Program-made: the position numbers and the translations under genes | DNA from: a virus | Direction: 5' to 3' (one strand) | Virus record (IMG/VR): IMGVR_UViG_3300042300_000422 | Location: 1-22,126 of that record | DNA: 22,126 bases | Notes under the pieces: model-generated | The model's database searches: none | The model's input: only the letters and a program-made list of their open reading frames with translations | Told to the model about the DNA's origin: nothing | Shown: one piece after another, positions 1-8,243 of the stretch | Position numbering within the stretch: the first letter of the stretch is position 1 | Layout: every line of letters begins with the position of its first letter

Positions 1-233
1 CCAACGCCAGAAGTAAGATCAATTCCAGAACCGCTTCTTTGAGTATACGAGCTAAACGCTGAACTATAGGCAACTTTCCCGTAGGCAGTAGCAGTAGTTC
101 CACAATTAACAGAGAAACCGCCCACTCCACCCGATGAAGCTCCACCAGAAGAATTACCAGTATTAGCAAGAACAAATCTTCTGTTATTTCTTAGAAACGA
201 AACTGGATTTTGTTGCGGTCTAAATATAGGCAT
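1..233 (-). CDS. Partial gene, probable tail-end structural protein (3' cut off)
   Basis: An open frame starts at the ATG at 231-233 and runs off the left edge of the window after 77 codons. It begins MPIFRPQQNPVSFLRNNRRF, then a Gly/Ser-rich stretch (ANTGNSSGGASSGGVGGFSV), and is still open. The start is well supported by TTAGGAG seven bases upstream, overlapping the stop of the 434-residue fibre gene. GC content is about 43% by hand count, lower than the head genes. The Gly/Ser linker and its place after two fibre-type genes suggest another fibre or tip protein, but I recognise no family. Confidence 0.7.
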   Translation of the reverse strand, partial: MPIFRPQQNPVSFLRNNRRFVLANTGNSSGGASSGGVGGFSVNCGTTATAYGKVAYSSAFSSYTQRSGSGIDLTSGV

Positions 234-242
234 CGCCTACTC

Positions 243-1547
243 CTAACTTACTTGGCAAACGCGAGCCGTGCCAGCCGTGGCAAATACAGCAGAGTGAGTA
301 AGGCTTGTCTGGTGATTCGGCACTTCGTAGTAATCGCCCGCAGATAGTCGCACTTGATAGGCAATAGTGGTGCAAGTTGCCCCAGCACAAATATGAAGGT
401 TGCCAGCTCCCTCGTTAAAAATTGTAAGCACTTCCCTTGTCGCATTGTAATTAGCCAGCACGGTAGAGGCGGTGGTGCTGGTAAAGTTAGATGTGGTTAC
501 TGCTGTGCCTTGGACGGCGAAGGTGTTAGCGGTGACTGCTCCGATCTGGTTTGTGCCAGCGGAAAGAGATGCTGTGACTGATCCTATTTGTTCCAGTCCA
601 GAGGCAAGTGATGCCACAACAGGAATTTGCTCACCTAAAAGCAAGTCATATAAAGTAAAATATCCACCACCAACATTATTTAGATTCGCCGTCACCGTGC
701 CAGAGATGGCGGGGAGGGAGCCGACCGTTACAACAGATTGTGGCGATTGGGCGACTCTAATAAAAGCATTTCCATCATAGCCAACAACACTACCGCCACC
801 AGAATCAGCCGAAGCATCTATTAGCAACTTGCCAGTTGAAGATATCGAAAGAGGTCTTACCACATAAGATGAAGCAACATCTGTTGGGTTATATGCACCA
901 GCAATCGTAGTGAATTTTACATCAGCCTTGGTAACGGTACTGCTATTTACAATGGTAAGTGCGCCAGAATCATTCGCCGTCACCGTGCCAGCAATCGTCT
1001 GTGTGCCTGTCGGGTTGGCCGTGACTGTCCCTGCAATCGTGACTGTGTTGCCGATGGTGACGGAGGAACCGACAGATGGCTTAACGGAAACATAAGCGTA
1101 GCCGTCATAGCCAAGAACGGAAGATCCTGCGACCGTAGCATTAACAAGAAGTTGACCGACTGAATCACAAACCACTAAAGTATCTTGACCACTTTCGGAG
1201 CCACTAATTTGTTCGGCATAAAGCCTGACAGGAACCGTCACCCCGCTGGCAATTCCGCCCACATTCGCCGTCACCGTGCCAGCAATCGTCTGTGTGCCAG
1301 TTGGGTTAGCGGTGACTGTTCCAGCGATTGTCTGGGTGCTGGGAAAATTGGCCACCGTCACTGTCCCGGTAATTGCCGCCCCGACAGTTACTGTCACATT
1401 TTCTAACGCACTTAGGCTGTTAGAATCTAACGCCACGGTCACGGTGTTGGCGACGGTAACGGTCGATGAAAGCGCCCCAGAAATAACGGGTGCGGATAGT
1501 GTAACGACGGTGGGAGTTTCGGTGATCTGTAGATAAATATCGCTCAT
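243..1547 (-). CDS. Repetitive tail fibre-like protein
   Basis: This 434-residue protein is dominated by Val/Thr/Ala/Gly repeats. The unit TQTIAGTVTANPTG recurs at 72-95 and 169-192, and related TVTVAN/GSVTA units are spread to residue 345, suggesting a beta-solenoid or trimeric fibre shaft. The phrases SVLGYDGYAYVSV (143-155) and SVVGYDGNAFIRV repeat with intervening domains of matching layout, so there is an internal duplication. The last 80 residues (TASTVLANYNATREVLTIFNEGAGNLHICAG..) form a distinct domain seen at fibre tips. AAGGA lies ten bases before the ATG. The TAG stop is part of the ribosome site of the next gene. It is probably a host-contact fibre. Confidence 0.65.
   Translation of the reverse strand: MSDIYLQITETPTVVTLSAPVISGALSSTVTVANTVTVALDSNSLSALENVTVTVGAAITGTVTVANFPSTQTIAGTVTANPTGTQTIAGTVTANVGGIASGVTVPVRLYAEQISGSESGQDTLVVCDSVGQLLVNATVAGSSVLGYDGYAYVSVKPSVGSSVTIGNTVTIAGTVTANPTGTQTIAGTVTANDSGALTIVNSSTVTKADVKFTTIAGAYNPTDVASSYVVRPLSISSTGKLLIDASADSGGGSVVGYDGNAFIRVAQSPQSVVTVGSLPAISGTVTANLNNVGGGYFTLYDLLLGEQIPVVASLASGLEQIGSVTASLSAGTNQIGAVTANTFAVQGTAVTTSNFTSTTASTVLANYNATREVLTIFNEGAGNLHICAGATCTTIAYQVRLSAGDYYEVPNHQTSLTHSAVFATAGTARVCQVS
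971..1298. repeat. Direct repeat in fibre gene
   Basis: An identical 37-base sequence occurs at 971-1007 and again at 1262-1298. In both copies similar sequence continues for about 30 further bases, and a shorter version (about 20 bases) lies near 683-703. The copies encode the TIAGTVTAN unit of the fibre protein. The DNA identity is higher than needed to keep the protein repeat, which suggests recent duplication or gene conversion within the gene. Confidence 0.8.
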
Positions 1548-1879
1548 GGTATTGTAATCCTTGGGGATAGTGTCACCACGCCTTCCAGTAGGCGGGTGGC
1601 GATCCCAGCGCTAGTGACTTGCACTAGGTCATACTTCGCCCCGCTGGTAGGCACGAGCAAGCTGGCGGCCGAGGTTACGGTAAGGCGCACTTGCCCGCCG
1701 GCCGCCGACACTACGCTGGTCGCAATCTGCGTTACCACCGTACCCCCTGGCATCTGGCGGATCTGAGCGGTGAATGTCCGGCTTGTCAGATCAATCGCTC
1801 CCTGAGTGGCGGTCGTGAGGAACAGATCCCGCGTCCAGTCCGTCCCCTGCTCGATCGTGATGTCGTAGGTGGCGGCCAT
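1544..1879 (-). CDS. Small BppU-like baseplate/tail protein
   Basis: This 111-residue all-beta protein matches a pattern widespread in phage tails. It begins YDITIEQGTDWTRDLFLTT, then IDLTSRTFTAQIRQMPGG, then GQVRLTVTSAASLLVPTSGAKYDLVQVTSAG, and finally TRLLEGVVTLSPRITIP. Such single-domain proteins (similar to the N-terminal domain of BppU) usually link fibres to the tail tip. The start ATG follows the preceding stop by a few bases. It ends four bases inside the 434-residue fibre gene (ATGA). I am fairly confident of the domain type, less of its exact job. Confidence 0.65.
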   Translation of the reverse strand: MAATYDITIEQGTDWTRDLFLTTATQGAIDLTSRTFTAQIRQMPGGTVVTQIATSVVSAAGGQVRLTVTSAASLLVPTSGAKYDLVQVTSAGIATRLLEGVVTLSPRITIP

Positions 1880-1883
1880 TAGC

Positions 1884-3266
1884 TTAGACGTCAGGCTCGC
1901 GTACTACTTCGCTGGGCACGTTGATGGTAAAAGTGTCGGAACTAAAGGTGCCACGGGTAGTCGTCCACTGAATCTCGCCCAGGAGCGTTTGGGCTGCGTT
2001 AGATCCAGCGAGTAGATTGGTGGCCTGTGCTGTGAGCAGATCGTCATCTGAGGCGGTGACGGTGATCGCGTAGTAGACGTCGCCAGATACTGTGACGGTG
2101 CTGACGGTGGCGGCCGACCAGAAGTGGTAGGGCGATGTGTTGTTCGAGGAGCGAACGGCCAGCTTAATGTCTGTGGCCTGTGGGTCGATGCCGGCCGTGC
2201 CGTCGTGAAACAGGATCGCAAAATTGATGGTATCGCTGGGCCGGAGCTGGATGGTGCCGTGACGATTCGTCACCTCACGGGTGCCAAGATTTACCTGTAG
2301 ATCTGTTAGGTACCAGTATGAGTTATCTAGCCAAGTATACATATTACTTGATTCGCCCGATGTCACCGTGGCTCCTGCAGTGAGGGTGGTTTCCGCAGTA
2401 GAATACATTTTTTGCAAAAGAAACTGATTTGTTTTGTAATCCGTTCCAATAATAAAACCGCCCGTGCAGGTGGCGATTTCTACGATGGCGGTGTGATTGC
2501 CTGTGCTGACAACTGTGGTGGCTGGAATGGTGACCGCAAAGGCGCCGCCATTAATAGAAGGAGGATGATGAGCGTCATAGATCTCATTATTTTTAGAATC
2601 CAACAAGCGCACACGGTAAAAGCTCTCTACTTCGCCTGGGTCGACCTTTTGAACAGCATCGGTACATAAAATAATGCCAGGCATAGTAGGAAAGCCGGCG
2701 ACCTGTAAAAAAGGAGCAGAGACAACTATGGAACGATCGGCCGCCTGCGATAAGCCTATTTGAAACGCATTTTGCACTGAAACTACAGCCGCGTTAATGC
2801 CCGAGGCGGTGTAATAAGATGAAAGATTGGCCTCATTTAAATAAAAGGGCGAATAAACGATAGTGGTTACGGTGGCGACTGGAGCAGTAGCGCCGAAAAT
2901 CCCGACACTAATTAAAAAGCGACGTTTTGTGGCAATAGCAAGAGTCCCAGAGTACGGGATAGTGACGGCGGAAGTAATGTGTAGTGGAATAACAAACCCG
3001 GTCGCCCCTTGCTTTAATCTATAAACATCCTGCGAAAACGTGACAACAGAGTTATCAGATGAATATTGTAACAGATCTTTCGTTACTGTTACGACTACGG
3101 TGTGAGGGTCGGTATTGGAATTTGTCCAGTACAGCGAGGCGTAGGACTTTTGCGGATCAGGGGCGGTATTTTGAAGATTGCTTGGCGCAAACCTAGTCCC
3201 TGTGTTGCTGTTCATGCCTACATACACTTGGCCTACCGATACTGCTGTGACGGATGCAAGCGGCAT
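1884..3266 (-). CDS. Beta-rich tail/baseplate protein, chimeric in composition
   Basis: This is a 460-residue protein of Ser/Thr/Val-rich beta sequence. The final 130 residues (GTIQLRPSDTINFAILFHDGTAG onward, ending TFTINVPSEVVREPDV) carry the same kind of pattern as the neighbouring small baseplate-like protein at 1544-1879. Residues 1-325 have no recognised domain. GC content by hand count is about 58% over 1921-2280 but about 46% over 2281-3000, so the coding sequence looks joined from two sources. The ATG at 3266 lies four bases after the stop of the 789-residue gene. Its role in tail-tip or fibre structure is inferred from position. Confidence 0.55.
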   Translation of the reverse strand: MPLASVTAVSVGQVYVGMNSNTGTRFAPSNLQNTAPDPQKSYASLYWTNSNTDPHTVVVTVTKDLLQYSSDNSVVTFSQDVYRLKQGATGFVIPLHITSAVTIPYSGTLAIATKRRFLISVGIFGATAPVATVTTIVYSPFYLNEANLSSYYTASGINAAVVSVQNAFQIGLSQAADRSIVVSAPFLQVAGFPTMPGIILCTDAVQKVDPGEVESFYRVRLLDSKNNEIYDAHHPPSINGGAFAVTIPATTVVSTGNHTAIVEIATCTGGFIIGTDYKTNQFLLQKMYSTAETTLTAGATVTSGESSNMYTWLDNSYWYLTDLQVNLGTREVTNRHGTIQLRPSDTINFAILFHDGTAGIDPQATDIKLAVRSSNNTSPYHFWSAATVSTVTVSGDVYYAITVTASDDDLLTAQATNLLAGSNAAQTLLGEIQWTTTRGTFSSDTFTINVPSEVVREPDV

Positions 3267-3270
3267 AAAA

Positions 3271-5640
3271 TTACTCGATCACCACTTTAATTAGATCTGC
3301 TCCACCGAAAGGGCGCATGGCGTAGCCTACCCACCCGCGTGCATCGCCTTGGGTATCGGCCACGTCGAAGTTTGCCAGGCGCCCGCGTAGGATGAAATTG
3401 CGTGAGCTGGGCTTGCCAGTAGTGGCGCTGGCCCAGATGCCGTAGCTGAAGTAGTTGGCGTTCATTTGCGTGGAGGTAGTGGCCAGCACTTCCACGCCCA
3501 GGGTGTGCGTTATTGCCTCGCTTGTGACTAAGAGTGGCTGCGATAGAATCGGGTAGCTGTTATAAGTTATATCGCTGATGTTATCGGTTTGTGTGGCGGG
3601 AGCCGTGGTCGTTGTAACTGTGCCTACGTCCACTAAGCAGTACCACTGTGCAGTGGCGTTGGCCGCCTTGCTTTGCACATGTAAATTGAATTGCAGCGTA
3701 GCCTTTGTCCCCGCGCGAAACATTTTATCATTGAACGGAATCTCGAAAAGGGTGGCCTCGTACGCCTTGGGGTAGTAGGTGCGGCCAGAGCTGTAGTTGT
3801 CGACCTGGTAGACAAGGCCGCGTGCTGTTTCTGCACCGATGTAGGCCGTGCCAGATGGCAGTCTGGCGCCAGGGATAAGGCCGATCCGGGGCACAAGGAT
3901 GTTCAGCCCGGAGGTGTAGGCACGCACGATGTCGACGGTGGTGGCGGTAGGCAGCGCAGTACTGGGCGCTGTGCCAACGGTGACGGATAGCGCCTCTAGG
4001 AATTGCGGAGGTTGAACGGATGGAACGGAGGAAATCTGTAGGATGTTGTTTGCGGTCGCCCAAGTGCCTAGGCCGTTTGTAAAGAGAACGGATTGCCGAT
4101 CGGCCACAAGGATCTCGTAAGGCAGCGTGACGCTAGAACTGCCGCTAATGCCCGTGGCTGGTAGAATGTCCTCTACCACGTCCAAGCGATTAGAAAGTGA
4201 ATTCAGCAGATCCTGTAGAGAGACAACCTGGGCGACTGTGTGGGTGTGCGCTTGGAACACGCTAGTCGGGCCAGCGCTAGAGATCATTACGGCCCAGCCT
4301 TGTGTGGGCGTAGAGCCGCCACCGTTTTCTACGATAATGCTTTGGCTTGTTGATGTCTGCACACCATAATGGACTGAGTTAGCTAACAAGTTTCCGCCAG
4401 AATAATTCTCACGCACAGTAACGTGGATCGCTTCCGTTCCAAGATTGTGGGCGATAGTCCATGGGCCGGTGCCCGTGACGACTGCGGTAAAGCTCTGAAT
4501 GCCGGTGATGACCTGGTCTGTAGTAAAAGGGATATAGTTGACCGGCTGCGGTGGGTTAAGCCAGTTGATCCGCTGGGCGGCGGCCAATCCAGTCCACGCA
4601 CCGTCGGCCTGCACGGTCATGTTCTGTTGGAACACGGTCACGTACTGAACGTTAGGCGTAGCTACTGATCCGTAGTTAATTCCTACTTCGCAAGTCAGCG
4701 GGTGCGTTACTTCAAAGTCTCCACGCAAGGCGGCCAGCATCCCCTGGGTGTTCAAATCTAGATCGAAAGTAATATCGCCTTGGGGAGAGATGGGCACGGC
4801 AACGGTCAGAAGCGGATGTGACCCTCCTTTTAACGTGCCAGAAAATTCAATATCAGCGGAGTAGTTGACTGGGTTAGTGACTAAAAACTTTTCCCCAGCG
4901 CCGACGGTGGTTACTCCATTGGTCAGTGCATCCAGAATTTCCTCTATCCCGTCCTCTTTGTTTAGCAATCTGGTGCGAGCTGTGCCCCGGTAGATTTGGT
5001 AACCTGAATCAAAAGTAGGCGGGATGTATAACCGCTGAACCTCGTTGACTGAGACGCCGGTATCTTCATCGCTATAGCCAGTGACTACGCGGGTAATAGT
5101 CGGAGCAGGCGGAACGATTAGGCCGAATGCACTGGTATAGGCTAGGGGCGACTGCATCGGCCGCAGCTCTTGGTAGAAAGTATTGTTTGCGGAATAGCTC
5201 GTCACCCGGACAAAGCTCTCTGGCGTGAGGTTGTTATCGACGATGGTGATGCCGCTAGTCGTCGTCCAGTTGGCCGTTCTGCCGACGATGTAGGATCCTT
5301 GATCCTCACTAACAGTCCAGCCAGTAGCGGCCGAGATACTGTTTAAGACGGCGGCCACGCTGGCGGCCGTGGATCCCAGCGTGATAGCGCTGGATGTGAC
5401 CGCATTGACCCGCACTTTGAACGTCCCGGCCGTAGGCGCCACATCCACCGGGCCATAGCTTAAACGGGCAGAGTAGATCGAAGGCGCGGTGACGGTGGTG
5501 GTATTGTTGGCCGTTTCGGTCAACCGCACTGCCAGGGTAAAGGTATCTCCCTGCACGACCGTGGGCAGGGTAATCGAACCAGGCTCAATCGTGTAGCTGG
5601 CCGTTTTATTAGAGATGTTACCGTAAAGGAGTGTGGCCAT
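3271..5640 (-). CDS. Tail fibre / receptor-binding protein candidate
   Basis: This 789-residue beta-rich protein is probably part of the host-binding apparatus. Residues 1-170 begin GSITLPTVVQGDTFTLAVRLTE, which resembles the N-terminal attachment domain of upper baseplate proteins (BppU-like). Residues about 370-460 (TDQVITGIQSFTAVVTGTGPWTIAHNLGTEAIHVTVREN) look like a fibre repeat domain. At 465-468 is HTHT, a His cluster seen in many fibre shafts. A short heptad-like helix then follows (SLQDLLNSLSNRLDVVEDIL, 474-493), suggesting trimerisation. Residues 494-789 form a Ser/Thr-rich beta domain that may be the receptor-binding tip. The ATG has no strong ribosome site. The gene is among the more GC-rich tail genes. 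The assignment is by architecture, with no specific homologue recognised. Confidence 0.65.
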   Translation of the reverse strand: MATLLYGNISNKTASYTIEPGSITLPTVVQGDTFTLAVRLTETANNTTTVTAPSIYSARLSYGPVDVAPTAGTFKVRVNAVTSSAITLGSTAASVAAVLNSISAATGWTVSEDQGSYIVGRTANWTTTSGITIVDNNLTPESFVRVTSYSANNTFYQELRPMQSPLAYTSAFGLIVPPAPTITRVVTGYSDEDTGVSVNEVQRLYIPPTFDSGYQIYRGTARTRLLNKEDGIEEILDALTNGVTTVGAGEKFLVTNPVNYSADIEFSGTLKGGSHPLLTVAVPISPQGDITFDLDLNTQGMLAALRGDFEVTHPLTCEVGINYGSVATPNVQYVTVFQQNMTVQADGAWTGLAAAQRINWLNPPQPVNYIPFTTDQVITGIQSFTAVVTGTGPWTIAHNLGTEAIHVTVRENYSGGNLLANSVHYGVQTSTSQSIIVENGGGSTPTQGWAVMISSAGPTSVFQAHTHTVAQVVSLQDLLNSLSNRLDVVEDILPATGISGSSSVTLPYEILVADRQSVLFTNGLGTWATANNILQISSVPSVQPPQFLEALSVTVGTAPSTALPTATTVDIVRAYTSGLNILVPRIGLIPGARLPSGTAYIGAETARGLVYQVDNYSSGRTYYPKAYEATLFEIPFNDKMFRAGTKATLQFNLHVQSKAANATAQWYCLVDVGTVTTTTAPATQTDNISDITYNSYPILSQPLLVTSEAITHTLGVEVLATTSTQMNANYFSYGIWASATTGKPSSRNFILRGRLANFDVADTQGDARGWVGYAMRPFGGADLIKVVIE

Positions 5641-5642
5641 GG

Positions 5643-5837
5643 TTACTTGGCGGGTGGCGTGTCAATCCCTGTCTCCTGTTGGATAAGGCCATTAAAGAAT
5701 GCAGGATCGAACTGCACGCTGGCGGCTATGGGGAACCAAGGGCCGGGTTCGGTAAGCAGCAAAAGGCCCAGCTTCCGCAGCCTGCGATTTTCCTCTAATA
5801 TCTTTTTGCGGCGTTCGGCTGTCTTGTCCAGACTCAT
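5643..5837 (-). CDS. Small hypothetical protein
   Basis: This is a 64-residue protein. Residues 1-25 form a basic helix (DKTAERRKKILEENRRLRKLG), and the rest is hydrophobic and Pro/Phe-rich (EPGPWFPIAASVQFDPAFFNGLI) without a clear membrane span. It overlaps the 344-residue gene by four bases and ends two bases before the ATG of the large fibre gene, so it belongs to the tail operon. Its size and shape fit a small tail accessory or assembly factor. I recognise no family. Confidence 0.5.
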   Translation of the reverse strand: MSLDKTAERRKKILEENRRLRKLGLLLLTEPGPWFPIAASVQFDPAFFNGLIQQETGIDTPPAK

Positions 5838-6868
5838 ACGGCGTAAAACTTTCCCTTTAGGTTGCGTTGCTGGTAAAAATCAAGCGCGGCTTGTGAAAAG
5901 AAATTATTTTCGGCAAGTATGTAATTGATGATCGGCTGGGCGACGCCGCCTGCCAATGGCACGATAAGGCTCAACGGCTTAAATTCCTGACGCCTCTCAA
6001 TCTGTTTTGTGGCGTGCACCAGATTGTGATGGCAACGGTACTGAATGAAGGGCTGCCAACCGGCTAGGTTTGTCGGATCTTCTAAGGGCAGTAGGGGCGA
6101 CAAGAGATACACTGTGCTTAAGTGTAGTTGGTCTGAAATGTCGTCAATAAACCGCATATAAAAAAGATCCTCAAAGGTTGTTTTGGGATCTTCCAGTCGT
6201 GGTTCAAATTTCTCCACCGCTATGAGGTTAGGCTCTAGATCCGATGGGGTAGAAAAGCCTGGGTTCACATTTACTAAGGTGCTTTCCAACCCTACGGCAG
6301 CAAATGTGATGTTGTTGGTTAGGCCGACTCTTGGCTGGTTTAAGACTATCTCTCCTGCCCGCAGCAATCGCTTTGTTTCCGCTGGCTTTAAAAACAGATC
6401 TCTTTCCGCGTCGGCAACTCCAAGGCGCTTAAAGAATTCTGGCACCTTTTCAAAATTGCCCAAGATCTTGCCTGTGTTTGGATTTGCCGTGATGGACAGT
6501 GGATTCGCGTCTGTGCCTATCTTACGAAAACTTAAAGTTATGGACGCCTGCTCATCCAAATAAACCTCTACCCGATCTTTTTTTTGGGGAGTTAGTTTTT
6601 TGTTTTTGAGTTTGTCCTGGCGGATTCGTTCTACGGCCGCAGGGGGTGCGTCCATGTATTTCATTCCTACCTTTGCGGGGAATCCGTTGACTAGGCCGGG
6701 AGCTATGGTTGCCCTCCAATAAGATTTATTTTCTGGGTCGGTGTAGTATTGGGCCGTGATCTGCCACGGGTGCGAGACAGCCCCTGCTCCAGTGTAATCA
6801 AATTTTATTGGCAGATACTGCTCCACCTTTTGCAGTAGTTTTTGCCATAGCTGGGATGTGTACTTCAC
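5834..6868 (-). CDS. Unrecognised distal tail protein, possible tail hub
   Basis: This is a 344-residue protein of unknown family. It starts MKYTSQLWQKLLQKVEQYLP and continues with mixed alpha/beta sequence. Around 235-285 is an acidic and aromatic stretch (FEDLFYMRFIDDISDQLHLSTVYLLSPLLPLED), then a His/Gln segment (YRCHHNLVHATKQIERRQEF). The C-terminus YILAENNFFSQAALDFYQQRNLKGKFYAV is helical. It is the largest gene between the tape measure and the fibre genes, the usual place for a tail hub or Tal-like protein, but I could not see that fold. It overlaps both neighbours (ATGA). Lysine/asparagine use is higher than in the head genes. Confidence 0.55.
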   Translation of the reverse strand: MKYTSQLWQKLLQKVEQYLPIKFDYTGAGAVSHPWQITAQYYTDPENKSYWRATIAPGLVNGFPAKVGMKYMDAPPAAVERIRQDKLKNKKLTPQKKDRVEVYLDEQASITLSFRKIGTDANPLSITANPNTGKILGNFEKVPEFFKRLGVADAERDLFLKPAETKRLLRAGEIVLNQPRVGLTNNITFAAVGLESTLVNVNPGFSTPSDLEPNLIAVEKFEPRLEDPKTTFEDLFYMRFIDDISDQLHLSTVYLLSPLLPLEDPTNLAGWQPFIQYRCHHNLVHATKQIERRQEFKPLSLIVPLAGGVAQPIINYILAENNFFSQAALDFYQQRNLKGKFYAV

Positions 6869-7455
6869 GCAGGCCAGTAGATCACGCGGTACGATCCGTT
6901 ATGCAGGAATGCCCTTGCTTGCAGATTGTGAGTTACGAACTGCACCAGTTTATCTGCACGCAGGTAGGCCAATGGGATCGTGCCGCTGATTGTTTTGTCT
7001 TTGGCGGCATAATCAGCGCTACCAGGACGCGGTATTTCAGATGGTTTTCTTGTTACAATCTCGCTGGATTTTAGCCTGTAAAGATCGTCAAATGTAACCA
7101 GTGCACATACTAAGATGGGTCGTTCTTCTGGAAGTTTTGCTGGTGGTGCCGGAATGCCGTCTGGGTCGACGATGTCTTGCAGTTGGCCTGTGCTGGGCTT
7201 GATCTGCGGCAGCTTGCCGTTGATATAGCCCTCGGTAACGCTGAATAACTTTTTTCCGCTAAATCTAACCAGTAGAGGAGTCACGATTGACGGCGGCCGA
7301 TCCACCATAGAAACGAGCGTGCCGTTCGGAGTTGAGTTTATTAGGACGCGATCGTCTACGGAAACGAGGCGCTGGCTATCGATCCAGGCAACCAGCTTTT
7401 TGAACTTAGGCAGGATCTTGTCGCCTGCTTCTGCCTTCAGCTCGTTGGGGATCAT
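6865..7455 (-). CDS. Unrecognised distal tail protein
   Basis: This is a 196-residue protein with no clear match. It has beta-type patterns (VLINSTPNGTLVSMVDRPPS, LLVRFSGKKLFSVTEGYINGKLPQI) and a Pro-rich middle (DPDGIPAPPAKLPEERP). The NGT..v and 'g.ingklPqi' phrases resemble short tail-tip proteins of uncultured phages, but this is a weak impression. It ends in YRVIYWPA. It overlaps both neighbours by four bases (ATGA), so it is translated with them. A baseplate or tail-hub contribution is possible, and no catalytic residues are apparent. Confidence 0.55.
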   Translation of the reverse strand: MIPNELKAEAGDKILPKFKKLVAWIDSQRLVSVDDRVLINSTPNGTLVSMVDRPPSIVTPLLVRFSGKKLFSVTEGYINGKLPQIKPSTGQLQDIVDPDGIPAPPAKLPEERPILVCALVTFDDLYRLKSSEIVTRKPSEIPRPGSADYAAKDKTISGTIPLAYLRADKLVQFVTHNLQARAFLHNGSYRVIYWPA

Positions 7456-8243
7456 GTGGCCCCTGGCACAGACCCCGTTTCATACATTCCATCAGCCACA
7501 CCCTTAGAATCCAGCAGAACGTACTCGTGCACCACTTGCCATGCTTCGCCCTGCCGGCTGACGGCCGGAGCCTGCATCATCCAGCGCCGTGGGATTTCTT
7601 TTCCATCCTTATCCTTTTCGCCCTTTGGAATGGGGATGCCTGCTGGCAATCTAGTTACTACCCGGCCTGCAGTATCCCAGATGTTAGGATTCACATTTTT
7701 TGTGAAGTAAGTGTGGCGCAAGGTTAGCGTTACTTCTTTGTAGCGGGTAACTCCAAACATAGGATTCGGAACAGCGTTACGAGATCCTAGCCCTCCACCT
7801 GAAGCTGGCGTGTAAGTAGGCGGCCATTTGGCATATCCGTCTGCGGTAAAGTACCCGCCAAAATCTACAGAAAGTTTATCAATGCGGGGGTGTAGCTCGA
7901 TCGGCTTGCTTTCATAGGAGCAGAACATTTCAAACGTGCCCTTGACGCCAGACTGCAGCCAAACGACTCCGCCTGTATCGCTTGTTGAGCCTTCCGTCAT
8001 CGCCTCGTAGGTGACCGACTGCTCGTAGGCTGTGTCGTTTATTCTGGTATAGCTAATGTTAGTTGCCTGATAGCCATCTATTCTTGGCGCAGTTTGAAGC
8101 TGTGCGAAATCTGTGACAAAATACTTTTTATTGATGGTGGTTTTGCCAGTAGATTGGAAGCTGCCGCCACCTCCCAGCATCTCAATGCCGGTGTTTTTGA
8201 CAGATCCGCCGCCACCACCACTATAGTTGCTGCCCCTAGCCAT
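7452..8243 (-). CDS. Unrecognised distal tail protein (Gly-rich N-terminus)
   Basis: This 263-residue protein of unknown family begins with a flexible Gly/Ser segment (YSGGGGGSVKNTGIEMLGGGG, 7-27). The remainder is beta-rich with many aromatic residues (TRYKEVTLTLRHTYFTKNVNPNIWD near 166-190, then RRWMMQAPAVSRQGEAWQVVHEYVLLDSKG). It is the first gene after the tape measure, where distal tail (Dit) or tail-tip proteins are found. I see no enzyme motif. It is joined to its neighbours by overlaps on both sides (TAATG and ATGA), marking it as part of the same translational unit. Its role as a tail-tip component is inference. Confidence 0.6.
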   Translation of the reverse strand: MARGSNYSGGGGGSVKNTGIEMLGGGGSFQSTGKTTINKKYFVTDFAQLQTAPRIDGYQATNISYTRINDTAYEQSVTYEAMTEGSTSDTGGVVWLQSGVKGTFEMFCSYESKPIELHPRIDKLSVDFGGYFTADGYAKWPPTYTPASGGGLGSRNAVPNPMFGVTRYKEVTLTLRHTYFTKNVNPNIWDTAGRVVTRLPAGIPIPKGEKDKDGKEIPRRWMMQAPAVSRQGEAWQVVHEYVLLDSKGVADGMYETGSVPGAT

